NCBI GenBank assembly: GCA_963969595.1
Contig: OZ018418.1
Span: 9,181,001 to 9,245,000 of the forward strand
Direction: 5' to 3'
Origin: Neckera pumila
Lineage: Eukaryota; Streptophyta; Bryopsida; Hypnales; Neckeraceae
Length of the DNA stretch: 64,000 bases
Both the position numbers and the translations under genes were made by a program. Of this stretch, positions 46,434 through 58,580 are shown piece by piece; within the stretch, counting starts at the first letter, position 1, and each line of letters starts with the position of its first letter. Under the pieces are notes generated by a model, which was not told the origin of the DNA, made no database searches, and saw only the letters and a list, made by a program, of their open reading frames with translations.

Positions 46434-49277
46434 TCAAGACGAAGGAATTGAAGCCAAACTCTCTTTGATGACATCAATTTGAGCAGCCGGAATCTTGATC
46501 ATGTATTCCCTAGTATCTTTCTGGATCCTAGATTTCCACGCTGTTATAAGAGCGTCTGTGTGCTGCCAAAGTGGTGGTTTGTTTTCATCAACCTTCCAAC
46601 GTAGACCTCTTTCGCTGTCCCATCCAATATAGGAATTCTGAACATCCTCATCTCTACTGGTTGGACAGAAATACTAAATGCGAACACAATCCGGTTCTTC
46701 AGGATTACAATTTGGATCAGATAATGCCCTTGCAATTTGGACTGGATGACTGTCACCGTCTGCTGGATTAATTGCAACGAAGTAGCCTTCAAAGACATCT
46801 TGACCCACCCTAAAAGATGGTTGGGGGCGACCCCGTAAAGGTCCAACATAGGCGTCATCCTGCCCGAACTCTTCACGGTCTTCGCCATCTTCGTTCAGTT
46901 GATCTTCTTGAGTTGCTTCAACTCGAGTTGTCGGCCAGAATCCGTCCTTCAAAACAGTAGATGAAGATATTGGTTCTTGCAAAGCTGCCTTCACATCACG
47001 CCAATAGTGCACCACATGCTCGTAACGCCTCCGACATTCCCCAGTGGCATCTGCATTGCACAAATTCTCCCAATACTTTATAAATCCAGATACACCTTTC
47101 ACAATGTCTTCCACACCTCTCATTGCCTTCTGTGTGACTGGCAAGGATTCTCCACGTGGCTACATGCTTCGTCCTTCTGCATCTTCCTTCCACAACTTAA
47201 TGCCCCTACCATCTTCTCCTAACCAGTCCACATCTGTACACAATAATTTGTACTTCATGACTGGACTTCCGGTTGAATCTAGATAGAACTTCACTTGTTG
47301 TGGTTTTGTGTGTCCAACGAGGATGTCATCACCATCCACCAATGAATCTGCAATGAAATCTTTAAAATCAGGCACCTCTTCCACAAGGTGAGGGACAGTG
47401 GGAATGGACTCCACATCCATGAACGACTTCTTAAGCATAGGAACGGTAGGGAAGTTCTCTTTTTTCAATTGCATGCTCCATCTTCCGAAGAGTGCATCAA
47501 TGTCGTCGTGCGTGTAACCCACAATCATAAAGTTCACATACACTTCACGGAAGATCTTTCTTGCAACAAGTAGAGACCAAAAACAGAAAACATATCTATT
47601 CTTATTGTCCCCAATGGCATTGTCCATCTACACATTGAGAATGGGTGGCAATGGTGTCGCTGGAATTAAGTTCATCGGCGGTGGAGGAAGAGACGCTTCG
47701 CGCATCTCTGGGCCCTTCAGAACCACCTTGAACAAATTCGTTGACCTTGATCCAACAAACAACTGCCGAGAAGAAGCCTTTGGTGGAAACTCAAGATCTC
47801 GCAATAACTTCGCCATAGAACCAATGGTATAGTTTGAATCGTGCGGAAAGAGATCCAAACCATAATGCGCATAACGCACATCTCCATGACCGTGTGCAAT
47901 CATGCCAGTGACAGACACGGGAAATTTCACTAGGCCATCCGTGTCTTTGCTCTTATGAGAAAAGACTGGACAAGCAGTCTTGGAATGATCCATCTTGTCA
48001 TGCATGATTGTAAGACATTCGTGGGGAAAAGTGTGCGACCGGTACCGGTTCGCATAGTACAACTCTTGGTGAGCTCGAGCAACAGCAAGATGTTTGTCCA
48101 ACTTCCGCGACCACATGAGAGCCGTGTTTGACCCAGCAAGAGCACCCTTACTGAGCTCTTGTAATTTGTCACAAGTAGCACACCGAGCAAAATTGTCTCC
48201 AGGCTTTTTCACCTCGAACTCCGAGAACTTGGAAGATCTGATCTTGCTTAAATTTGAAATTGAAATTTCAGGTAATCCAAAGGCAGCATTGACATCATTG
48301 ATTTCTTTCATTTTTCCCTTCCATTGAAACTTAGCGGGAAGACACATGGAGACGACCTTCTCTCCTGACTTCATAGTCCGAGTACAATGCGGCATGTGAT
48401 TGGCCTCTTTGTCAAGGATGCACTTCAAGGTAGCAATAGCTTGCTGAGTGTGCTTCCTTGGCTTCAAAAATCTCGTGTTGCCGTGGTCCGTTGCTTCTCG
48501 ACGGCTCATCATAATCTTCTGATAGCGGAAGAACGTGGACTCAGGGACCCCTGAAATATGCATCCATGTACGCATGCACACAGGGATCTTTTCAACTGCC
48601 ACCATCTGTCTTCCACGAGAGTCGGGAAGAACTTGTCTATGGACATCAAGCTTCATGAAGGACCTATGCTTGAAGGTCGAGTTATGGTACATGCGCTCAC
48701 GGAAAGCTTGAATCTTCTCCCTTGGAAATGGCTGAACACAATTCTGAACGCAGCAAACTTTGCTAGAGACTGCGTTGATTGACTCCTGGGTGAGCAGATA
48801 TTTGGATTTGAGAGAAGTCACACGAGAGGGATTCCTAAGGATACTTGTATATGGCCTAGCAGATGTCAAAGAAGGTGGATTCAAAAGACTTGCTTGGAGG
48901 CAATTCAATTTATTCCGCGCTTCATGATCATGAAGGCTTGCCCCATGGTATTGGACAAGCTTAATAGGTCAAGCGATCAATGAGTAAATTTGCTCAGGGG
49001 AGATGTCGACTTCCAAATGAGTCCTTGAAATAAATACTGCAACATGAGTGTCTCTGAGAGGACCATTGGCACTGAGAACCAAGTCTGAATTGACACTATG
49101 ACAAGTGCCTTCACCAACAAGTACTCCATCCGCATTGTACAAGGTAACGCATTTCGTATTCCAAAGACTACGTGGAAGACCTTCGCACTCAGGAACGTCT
49201 GCATTCACTTCTTCATGAATCTCAATCTCCTCGTCTGACTCGAACATACCATCAAACAAGTTTGATGAAGAAGCCAT
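46434..49277 (-). pseudogene. DUF7869-like putative DDE transposase, copy 2: one frame, four stops
   Basis: An ATG at 49277 (MASSSNLFDGMFESDEEIE) opens a frame that stays in register to TGA at 46434, about 947 codons, with four premature stops: TGA at 48969-48971, TAG at 47628-47630, TAG at 47160-47162 and TAG at 46674-46676. There are no frameshifts. The N-terminal part is acidic, then resembles the DUF8039 domain of plant transposon proteins (GVLVGEGTCHSVNSDLVL, HVAVFISRTHLEVDI). Cys-rich zinc-ribbon-like parts follow (CCVQNCVQPF; CATCDKLQELSKG; ECLTIMHDKMDHSKTACP). Then come MIAHGHGDVRYAHY and the catalytic-type blocks MDNAIGDNKNRYVF and YTHDDIDALFGRWSMQL (GHTHDDID in copy 1). The C-terminus is KIPAAQIDV. 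Copy 1 supports Gln at two of the stops. Function as a transposase is inferred from the family's distribution and acidic residues. Confidence 0.75.
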
Positions 49278-49425
49278 GTCTCCTACACAGCAGAAGGTGC
49301 AAATACGGAATAAGAACATTTGAATAAAACTTTTTTACCCAGTACAGTACTAACGCAAAACAAGTCAGCACCACCCACGCTGACATGCTATATGAATTTG
49401 TTTCAGCCTAAGGCATCAAGATAGA

Positions 49426-49830
49426 ACTTCAACGCAACTAGCGCTGAAGTGTAGCTCACATTCACTCAAAGCAAATGAGACAGCAACGCAGATCAGCACG
49501 ACTAGCGCTCAAGTGTAAGGCATCCCAATCCAATAGCAATAGCAATTTAATTTCATTATAGTCAAATCCGATATTCATGCAGTTCAGCGCGACTAGCGCT
49601 GAACTGCACTTCACATCCGCTAAGGTCAAATGTGCTAGGACCACAGTTTAGCACGACTCCTTATGAAGAGCAATACACGTTCAATATCGTCAAATATGAC
49701 AGCATTACACTTCAGCGTGGGCCGCGCTGAACTGAAGTTCCCCTAGTACAACATCTCTGCACTTCAACATGACCCGCGCTAAAATGCAATCTACATGCAC
49801 TTTAATGTAAGTCTAAACTGAACGACCAAC
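49426..49830. repeat. cluster of TTCAGCGC-type hairpins, degenerate members
   Basis: At least five hairpins within 400 bp. The best is 49579-49607, with perfect 12-bp arms GCAGTTCAGCGC and loop GACTA. Others are at 49426-49450, 49493-49514, 49708-49733 and 49760-49788, with decayed traces near 49645 and 49802. All share the scheme (A)CTTCAGCGC, 3-7 nt, GCGCTGAAG(T). The cluster lies 150-550 bp upstream of the copy 2 start codon. Confidence 0.8.
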
Positions 49831-49978
49831 GGAATTGCACTTCAGCGCGGCTCGCGCTGAAGTGCACTCCTACTGTAGTGCATGTACTTACACTTCAGCG
49901 CGACTGACGCTGAAGTGTAAGATACATACACTGCAGTAGGAGTGCTCTTCAGCGCAAGCTGCGCTGAAGTGTAATTCC
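49831..49978. repeat. 148-bp nested palindrome containing three hairpins
   Basis: The segment 49831-49900 is an inverted repeat of 49908-49978, differing by about six substitutions (mostly transitions) and one indel. Each arm contains its own hairpin: 49836-49866 (perfect 14-bp arms, loop GCT) and about 49943-49971. The centre is a third hairpin, 49888-49920 (13-bp arms, 7-nt loop). Folded, it gives a cloverleaf-like cruciform. It could be a MITE-like element or a foldback transcript source. Confidence 0.8.
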
Positions 49979-51205
49979 CTGGCTTCTACAAACGAGATCA
50001 TTAAATATTTTTATTTCATTTCATCCGGACTTGAGTAAGTAGTTCCATGATTTCCGGAATCATATTATTGATGTCTCAAACCCTGTCAATATACTATTCT
50101 TAGTAGTCCAAAATTCACGGCGGTTCAATCGGAGGCTATCAAGGACTGGGCAACCACAGGCCCGTCATGTCGTATCAACGCGAAGATGGACAGAAAGGTG
50201 AGCGACAAGAGGAATGGCAGCATGAAATACATAGACAACAAGTAAATAACGAAGCATAGCAATTCAGAAGCAATTGACGTGTATGCCTACAATCTGGAAA
50301 ATGAAAATTGCTTGACAATACAAAGAAGGCGTAAGCTTACTCGCAACCATTTGCTACACAGTGCTTCCTCCAATAGTGCGACGAGCAATAACAACGACAA
50401 TAGAATCATAGCACAATCACAGATAGAAACTCCGGGAACTCGCAACAGTACTCAACATAACAAATCTAATTCTCAAACAATGACAGCATCGCATACAGAG
50501 GTCGATACAGTGGAAGAGAAAGGTGGGAGAGAATGTTGTGAACTGTGTTGACAACTCGCACCTTACTCAAAGGCGGGAACAAAAGAGCGCCAACCGACTA
50601 CGAGGTTTTGAACGTCTACATCCTATTGTCAAATGCCTCAGGGATTGTGATGGGCTTCACAGCTGTACAGCAAAAAGCGTCATTCAACGCTGCAATAAAG
50701 GAGTGCCCTTGCGGAAATTATTGAGTTAGCAGTATTTCGAGGATTCCCCTCATAAAGTCTGTTGACTTCTATACCTTATCATGTCAGGTCTCCATTAGCA
50801 ACAAAGTATCATTGCAAGACAGTCTTTTGAACTTGCATTTCGCGCACTTTTATAAGTATGATCAGTGGTTATTTTTGAATAGTCTAGGATCAGTTCTGTA
50901 CTAAAAGCAAGTTGCCACTTTTGCATTGACGGTCACGGAATATTTTAGTAGTATAGAGTAGGGATCTATCAATATTTGGAGAAAATTGCAGCTTTATTGA
51001 AATAGCTTTCCGATGTTGCCGCTGTGGAAATTTCCTTTTCCATTCAAAGTGAATATATTTGTAAGTTTAGTTTTTTTTTTAATAATAATTACATAATGTA
51101 CGTTACAAAATAGCATTCCGTAATTAATGAATGGAATGTTCCCAGAATTTCAATTTTGGGGAGGAAATTTTGCGTTTGCGGTTCAGAGATTTTAGGATAA
51201 AACAT
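49979..51205. other. intergenic, nothing recognised
   Basis: No gene recognised; the small frames at 50.28-50.73 kb have no domain features or splice context. Confidence 0.35.
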
Positions 51206-51258
51206 TATAGGGTTTAGGGTTTAGGGTTCAGAGCGGTTTAGGGTTTAGGATTTAGGAT
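51206..51258. repeat. interstitial TTTAGGG telomere-type repeats
   Basis: GGGTTTAGGGTTTAGGG, a short interruption (TTCAGAGCGG), then TTTAGGGTTTAGGATTTAGG. TTTAGGG is the standard land-plant telomere repeat; such internal patches arise from repair or old rearrangement. It supports a plant source and does not mark a chromosome end here. Confidence 0.75.
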
Positions 51259-51899
51259 TTACAATTCAAAATTCATGAACCATGATTTCCTATTTGTTCA
51301 AATGAATGAACCTATTCGGTCAACAAGCCTGTTTTATGATATTCGATAAGTAAATAGCATCTACTTATTTCATAATTGGGAGTTTGAGATGTTGTACATG
51401 CATTTTGAATTTGTATATGATAATTCTCATTGGGAAACTTTTCAACTTTTTTCTATTTCAATGTGAAATTGGGAAGCAGTTCAGGATATTATTTTAAGAA
51501 AAATTCTTTCATATAATGAAGATTTGTTGTCTACATTCTACTCATACCATAGTTTTTTTAGCCAATAAAGTTCAAAATTGATTGTACATCATAGATTCAT
51601 ATTTCGAATTTACTAAGAACCTTTGAACAAATGATTTTTCAAGTAATGAAAAAAAATGTTTTAAGTATGTGTTTTGTATGTGTATTCTCATTTTATTTAA
51701 TTTCAATCAATGGATCATGTAAGTAGATAATGCATATGAAAATTTCTTATGTTATATATTCTCAAAATTTTAAAATAAAAATAAAGTGCACTATTTAAAC
51801 TTTATACCAAAAAATCTATGCCCATTACCTATTTTCTATAGGAATGAAAAATACAAAAAAATACTAATAATTATTATTACTATTATTATAATACATGAA

Positions 51900-54760
51900 A
51901 CACCCTAATAATCCAAAATCGTATAGCTCATGTGTGAGTGGCTTCCCAAAAGAATATAGAAGTTCCAAATATTGTCTACTTTACGAATTCATCAAAAATG
52001 TGAAATGATAATAACTTTTTTATGAACCCGTATGTGTTTCAAAAACAATCAAAATAAATGTGATCATGTACAGTAATGACCTCATGTACAGTAATGACCT
52101 CGTGTACCTAAAATCAAAGGCTGTGGATGTGAAAACTCTTACAACCAAAATGTAGAAGTTGTAACGAATCTAAACATTACAAATCCATGAAAACATTCTA
52201 TTAGAAGTTGTCTTTTTCATTATTCATTTGCCATATTTTAGTGAACCAAAATCCATGAATCATCAAAGGAGTGTACGTGCATGTTCCCCCAGAAATGAAG
52301 AAGTTGGAATTTATCCAAAGCCTAGTTTGAAATCCATGGGCACATTGAATTCATCTCCAATTTTTTTTTATTTGCCACGTAACCCAAACGAAAGCATTAA
52401 ATTGCTGTATTTTAGTGAACCAAAAATCCATGAGTCCTGAAAGAAGTGCACGTGCATGTTCCCAAAAAAATGAAGAAGTTGGAATTCATCCAAACCCTAG
52501 TTTTAAATCCATGGGCGCATTGAATTCATCTCCCATTTTTATTTATTTGGCACATAACCCAAACAAAAGCATGAAATTGTTGTATTTTAGTGAACCAAAA
52601 ATCCATGAACTGTGAAAGAATTCCACGTGGATGTTCAAAAGAAAAATGAAGAAGTTGGAATTCATCCAAACCATGGTTTCAAATCCATGGGCGCATTGAA
52701 TTCATCTCCCATTTTTTTTTAATTGGCACGTAACCCAAACGAAAGCATTAAATTGTTGTATTTTAGTGAACCAAAAATCCATGAATCATAAATAAAGTCC
52801 ACGTGGATGTTTAAAAAGATAATGTAGAAGATGGAATTCATCCAAACCTTGGTTTCAATCTACCCATTTCTAATCAATCCTTACGTGAATTACAATATAT
52901 ACATAGAAATTTTACGTTGTGCTTAATCACCACAAATATCCAAAGTCATGGAATTATGATGTGGAAGTCTGAACTACAAAGTTATAGAAGTTGAAAACAT
53001 TTTGGAGATTATAATTCCATGATAGTATTCCATTAAATTTATTTACAAATTGTTGAATCCGAAGTTTGTGCTATTTTGAAATTATTTCAGGAAGTTCAAC
53101 AAAATGGAAAATAATACTAATTAATGGCCTAATAGGAATTCAATTTGTTGTGCATTATATCTCTTTTGAACATTATAAACTCGGTGGAGCATATCATTTT
53201 GTAAATTGACATATAAATGACGTGCCAATTATCATGAACCCAAACATGATTAAATAAAAAATAAATGGAAATCAATTGGTAGAAGCCTTAATCCAAAAAA
53301 AGGTAGAAGTTTTATAATAATCTCACGGTACCTAATTCATGACAATATGATATTTGTGCCCATTTCTAATGAACCCTTTTAGTAAAAATAAATGGGAATA
53401 AGTTAAGTCCTGCATTTTAATGACCACAAAATGGATAAGTCATTAAATATGTATATGCAAGGCCTAACAAGAGAAAATAGGACTTCTGAGTATTTTAAAC
53501 TATTTTATTGCATGCACATGTTTAATTTCTATGCATTTGTAAGGAACTGTGACATGGAAAAAAAAGGGGGGGAATCAAGTGGGCCCTGCATGTTAATGAC
53601 CACAATTAACAATAGTCACATAAATCGTACGTGCAACGCATAAGCAAATAAATGTAGGAGTTGCAAATTTTATACAGATTCAGAATCCATGAAAATATTT
53701 GATGTGTGACCATTTGTAATCAACCACTACTTACATTAAATATATATACGCATTTTCCATGTCATGCACTTTATTGACCATTGACATTCGAAATTATGGA
53801 TTTCTTACATGAAAGTCTTAACAAAAAATTTGTAGAAGTTGTAAGTATTCAAAAGGTTCAAAATCTATTAGGTTATTCAATTATTGTTCATTTTTAATAA
53901 AACCCAACTTTTAGTTGATATGGGAATTACTTGGGAATTGTAGTTCAATGTTTACAATTTCCATGATTCTTAGAAGTCGCTTGTGGAAGGCCTACTACCA
54001 AAGTTGTAGAAGTTGTACATATTGTCAAAACTTGAAATCCATTACAATATTCAATTGGTGGTCATTTTTTATGAAACCATACATGAGTAAAAAAGTTATA
54101 AAGAAATCGCATCGAGAACTTTTATGACCCGGAACACCAATACTTTTGGAATTCATGTACAAGTTTAACTCTAGAAATTCTAAGAATTCTACATATTTTC
54201 AACATTTACAATTTTAGACAATATTGAATTTGACTTTGCCAACAACAAAACTCATAAAACAAATATAATGGAATGAGTCTATAATAAAAGATACATTCAA
54301 TATAATTTGAATTGAACTGTAAGATTCCAATTTATGAACCAAAAGTTTGTGCTTTTTCTTTGAAGTTGTACGCTATTTAAGAAATTGGAAATACATTGGG
54401 CCCTTTAGTTCAGTATTCACGAATATACAAAATCATGGTAGTCATGCATGAAAGACCAAACGAAAAAAATGTAGAATTTCTAAATGTGGTCACTATATTA
54501 TATGCATGACAATTTCAGATCTGTGCTCATTTGTAATGAAGTTCAATATAAACAAGAACTTCATCTCATAAATCAAGCTCTGTATTTTATTCACCACTAA
54601 TACTCGAAGTTCTGGTATGTAGACTAATGTGAAATGCTTAACCAAATATATTGTAGAAGTTGTAAACATTAAAAAACTTTTACATCCATGAGAATATATT
54701 CTTGAATTCCATGATTTTTTGAAGTGCGTTTCTATAAAGCACATGAATTATTTTATTCAT
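51900..54760. repeat. degenerate ~175-bp satellite-like region
   Basis: Two interleaved blocks recur. One is TAGAAGTTGTA(A), then (A)AATCCATGA(A)AATATTC, at about 52147, 52980, 53299, 53652, 53832, 54003, 54465 and 54651. Several spacings are near 171-186 bp or multiples of it. The other is the clean sub-array at 52236-52870. The period resembles that of plant centromeric satellites, but copy number here is low and divergence high. Confidence 0.55.
52236..52870 (+). repeat. 175-bp tandem repeat, about 3.6 units
   Basis: TTTTAGTGAACCAAA begins units at 52236, 52410, 52585 and 52761, spaced 174, 175 and 176 bp. Each unit continues with AATCCATGA, CACGTG(C/G)ATGTTC, GAAGTTGGAATTCATCC and ATTGAATTCATCTCC. 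The last unit loses identity near 52860. Small frames in each unit arise from the repeat and are not genes. Confidence 0.85.
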
Positions 54761-55847
54761 GTGCTGGATTTAAAGTAGGTAGTGTTCACATAAAATCCTC
54801 ATGATTACAACAAAATAATGACTTTCATTCAATTCAATTCATGATTTGAATTAGGCAATAAGGTGTTAGTAATTCTAAAGTTGATAGAAGTAATAAAAGT
54901 GAAATACTTCATTCATAATTTCTTTTCCTTTACAAGGTTTACAAATATTTGATTTCTTCTAGAAGAAAATTTGAATAAATACAAATACCAACATTAATGC
55001 CTTTCAAAATTAGAAAAATAATTCTCAATCCACGTAGTAAAGACTTTGAAAAATATTCTTATTTTTTGAAGACCTACTTTTCATCTTACTACTCGAAACC
55101 AACACATTTGGTTTTTATTTGAAAATAAATATTTTCAGAATAGGTTGAACAGGCTTTTTATCTTGTGTGGCATATTTGACCACAACTACCACTGAATGAT
55201 AAACAATTTTTCTCAATACGCCAGAGACCCCAAAATCTTCAATCTTCACAATTTTATGATAGACGGCAAAACATGAAAAAAATATTAATTGAGAAAGTGT
55301 AATTACAAATCAATAGAAATAGTTATGTGATGTCACCTATTATCAGGAGGGATGATTTACATGACAGCACCTACGTGTTTCACTTGAAGAAGATGGATTA
55401 TTTTTGAACTCATGAATCATCCATTCTGAGATTCTATGAATTGTGCATCTCAAAAAATATGGAAGTCCTTAACGGTCGAAAAGTTTTAATAGTACAGTGA
55501 ACTTCTGCTTTTGATACAGAAATTTCCAAAAAGATAGTTGTGCTCATTTAACACACAGATGGATGAAAATATGCAATCGACAATAATTTGCAGGAACAAG
55601 AGTACCAATATCAAGTAAAGGATTACTTTAAACAGCCAAAAACACTGCTACCACATGGCATTAACTATGGAAGAAGGTTACTTGAAATATGAACTAGATA
55701 TGAAGGCTTTCCGGTTTAGAAGTTTGGTTTCGGAAGTGAAATGCATGGTTTGCGACAGGAAGGATATCGACTGCAAGGTTTGGATACGGGATCAAATATG
55801 AGACTGATTATTAAATTAGGGTATGTACCACGTATCTGGTCATGAAA
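54761..55847. other. AT-rich intergenic
   Basis: No gene or clear repeat recognised. Confidence 0.35.
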
Positions 55848-56000
55848 GTACGGGTATGTAAGCACGGGTACTGTACCTATGTGTTGGACAGGTATGTAAA
55901 CACGAGTATTGTACCTATGTATTGGACGGGTATGTAAGCACGAGTACTATACCTATGTACTGGACGAGTATGTAAGCACAGGTATAGGAGGATTGGTTAT
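55848..56000. repeat. 38-bp tandem repeat, four units
   Basis: GTATGTAA(G/A)CACG(G/A)GTA begins units at 55854, 55892, 55930 and 55968, exactly 38 bp apart. Each contains GTACTGTACCTATGT or a close variant. The minus strand reads as a Tyr/Pro-rich frame that is a repeat artefact. Confidence 0.85.
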
Positions 56001-56099
56001 TGAATGGGTATGGAAGGGCGAGGTATTGAATGGGCATGGGAGGGCAGGGTATTGAACGGGTATAGCACGGATACAAGCACGGGGTAAGGGGTATCAACG

Positions 56100-56420
56100 T
56101 ACCGCATTAGGGTTTAGGGTCCTCCCTGTAGGGTTTGGCACCCTTAGTTTTTCTTGCTTTCTCGACTTCTTGTTTCGGCGCAATTGCTGTCTGTCGCAAT
56201 CTCCTTTTTCTCACTTTCGGAGAATTCAGGGTTCCTTCTCCTGCTGTCCGCTGAGTTCTACTTGCTGTTTGCTTGAGTTCTACTTGCTTGTCCGCTGAGT
56301 TTGACTGCGCTAGGTTATCGCTGCTGTGCGAGGTGAGATTGAGGTGCTCTTCTTAATTTCGGGTCGACTGCACTAGGTTATTGCTGCTGTGCGAGGTGGT
56401 ATCTATTGCGGGAGGTGATC
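56100..56420 (+). promoter_or_regulatory. telo-box-bearing, transcript-leader-like region
   Basis: TAGGGTTTAGGG and TAGGGTTT lie at 56107-56136, the reverse of the AAACCCTA telo-box found in promoters of plant translation-related genes. A T/C-rich leader-like stretch follows, then a duplicated block GACTGC(G/A)CTAGGTTAT(C/T)G at about 56303 and 56367. It looks like a plant promoter plus 5' leader, but I cannot attach a confident gene. A Lys-rich stretch (VGKKLTKKTLKVVKKG) at about 56460-56507 with a following GT could be an exon, which is very uncertain. Confidence 0.3.
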
Positions 56421-58140
56421 ATTGAGTACACTTTTGCGGTTTGTTGGAACGGACGGGAGAGTCGGCAAAAAGCTCACCAAGAAGACTCTCAAGGTCGTCA
56501 AGAAAGGTGTGTAGTCCTTCTCGCCCCCCTGCTCATTGTCCGCTTCATCCAACAGCTTTTTGTATTCCTTACAATTGTGTGTTTCAGAATTCACGCTCCA
56601 TAGCTTATCTTCTCTCTGTGAGTCGGCATGGATATTTTTGTTTCCTAGGCATGAATCCTCTCCAACTTCCCGACTCTGTCCTTCGGAATTGCCATGTAAC
56701 CCATTGGTTGCTCTGCAAGTTGAAGACTCGTTTTGTTTAAGCCTTCCTAGCGATTCTCCAAGAGAGTGCTTCTGGTATTGTGTTAATTTTCTTTGTTTGA
56801 CTTCATGCAGCTGCTTCATCAAAGTAGTTGAAACGGGGAGTTAAGGAAGTTTTGAAGGCAACAAGTTGGGGGAGTTCAGTCAACAGAGGGTTATAGTGCA
56901 GGTTCAATCTACGTACTGTATTGATGCCATTTCAGGAGGGAAACCAGAAGTCATTCTCATGTATAAACGACTCTCTCTGTTTTTGCAAAGCATACAACCC
57001 TAGCTTGTCAATCCAACATAGCAAACAAAGGACAACCGAAGAAAAAACGTTCTTCCCAGTAGGAAACCCTGCCGATGGTAATACCCTTTTAGTGGATTTC
57101 TAAGCTTGCAATGCACGGACTTTGTTCTATTGAGATTAATATTCTCAAGAGGTGAATTATACTGAGAGTACAGTACAGGCTGCGAGTTTCTACTATCAAG
57201 CGAGTGAAGAAGGTTCGAGTAGGACAAAGGTGTCGGGGTTTTGGTTCAGGGTCGCGATGTGGCTCTCCGTGTGTGGATTCAGTTTTGGATGTTGGTGCAT
57301 CTCAATTTTGTACAGTAACTATTGAATTTTTTTGGTGGTGGATGAGAGAGAAGTGCCGTGTAGTTGCAAATACTTTAGTAGGTCCCTGTACTGGTCCTAT
57401 TTAGCATTCTGGTCTGCAGGTGCATTCTAGGGTTTCCGGGTGTGGTATTTGCTGTTCACTTCTGTTTGATTCTTGTTGTGGAACGGTTTGGATTGCTTGT
57501 CCTTTTTCTTTGGTGTGATCCAAATTCTTTCCTTCTTTCCTTGTTCTTTCCTTGTCACTGTTGTTTTTTATTGTGTTAATATGGATTTGCTGTTCAAAGT
57601 TTTTGTTCCACAGTTGTGAAAGAATTTAGGGTGCAATTTTTGTTTTCGTTAGGAGATCCAATTTGGACATTTCTTTATGTTGTTGTTGTTGTTCTTACTG
57701 TCACTGTTTGTAATTTAGGATTGTTATTGCTCTTCTGATTTCAATGCAAGTAATGTTCGTTATGCCTTTAGTGTTTTAGGATACTTGCGGCTGTTCTTCA
57801 TAAATTGTTTGTGTCTTCCTTTATTTCAGTTTGATCTAAATATGTTTCCTCAGATTAGTTGCTGTTTCTGACCCAATGGAATATTAGTCGTTTGATGTGC
57901 AACACGCAATTTGTTTTCAAGGTTGCACATTCAAACCGTAAACCAGGCAAGTAGGGGTCCAGAAAGGAATTGGTGTGCGATTCAACTGCAAATTCCCCCA
58001 ACAACATACTGGTACGCAATCGAAGCCTCAGTAGTTCTCCGTGTATTTCGTTATTTTGAAACCTAATTATGAATGCCCAAATCTGTCAAGGAACTCTAGC
58101 AATGTAGTGGAAGCCGTGCTTAATTGGCTAATGTACACCT
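56421..58140. other. T-rich, intron/UTR-like sequence, no recognised gene
   Basis: Long T- and TTG-rich runs resemble plant introns or leaders. Open frames are short and overlap on both strands. No product is recognised. Confidence 0.35.
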
Positions 58141-58146
58141 GTCCAG

Positions 58147-58203
58147 CAGTGTCATCTATGTCATTTCAGCGCGACTCGCGCTGAAATGACATGAGTGACA
58201 CTG
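58147..58203. repeat. 57-nt TTCAGCGCG hairpin
   Basis: Perfect 16-bp arms (ATGTCATTTCAGCGCG) flank the loop ACT. Beyond a 3x3 internal mismatch an 8-bp outer stem follows (CAGTGTCA/TGACACTG). It is the best member of the family that also clusters at 49.43-49.98 kb. It lies about 500 bp upstream of the first recognisable codon of gene B. Confidence 0.85.
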
Positions 58204-58324
58204 CCGAACCTCATGAACAAGTCCCCTAAACTAAACTATCCAAACCCACGTATAACCTCTGAAATAAGAACTAGAAATCAAATCCATGCCACGCGCTTAA
58301 ACATATAAGACCATCTATCTGTCG

Positions 58325-58580
58325 CACACTTGCCACATCAGTGCGACCCGCGTTGAATCGACAAAAGTGCTAATGCCCATTACGGATATCATTCAACTAA
58401 AGGCAGAGCAAGACTACCAGATATAAAGTCAGAACACCTCGACGGTTCAACGCGACTTGCGCTGAAATAGCAATATAGTAAATTGAATGTCTATGCAGAA
58501 TTCAAGTTTATGTCGCTTCATTAAGTATAGAACTAGGAAATGACTAATTAGCTCGAGTCGCGCTAAAATAACATGCTCGT
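58325..58580. repeat. three decayed hairpins of the TTCAGCGC family
   Basis: Traces at about 58337 (CAGTGCGACCCGCGTTGAA), 58445 (GTTCAACGCGACTTGCGC followed by TGAA) and 58551 (AGCTCGAGTCGCGCTAAAA). Arms are imperfect, but the CGCGA(C/G)T(C/T)GCGC core is kept. They sit in the 5' flank of gene B. Confidence 0.65.

Noticed and set aside
46434..49277. TAG as a reassigned (sense) codon
   Set aside because: TAG also ends frames here, TGA is affected too, and frameshifts occur in sister copies. Decay through C-to-T change explains the pattern without a recoded genome.
51206..51258. A chromosome end
   Set aside because: Only a few TTTAGGG units, interrupted and flanked on both sides by ordinary sequence: an interstitial patch.
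55915..56097. Minus-strand Tyr/Pro-rich frame resembling a structural protein
   Set aside because: Generated by the 38-bp tandem repeat and adjoining GGGTATTGAA-type repeats.
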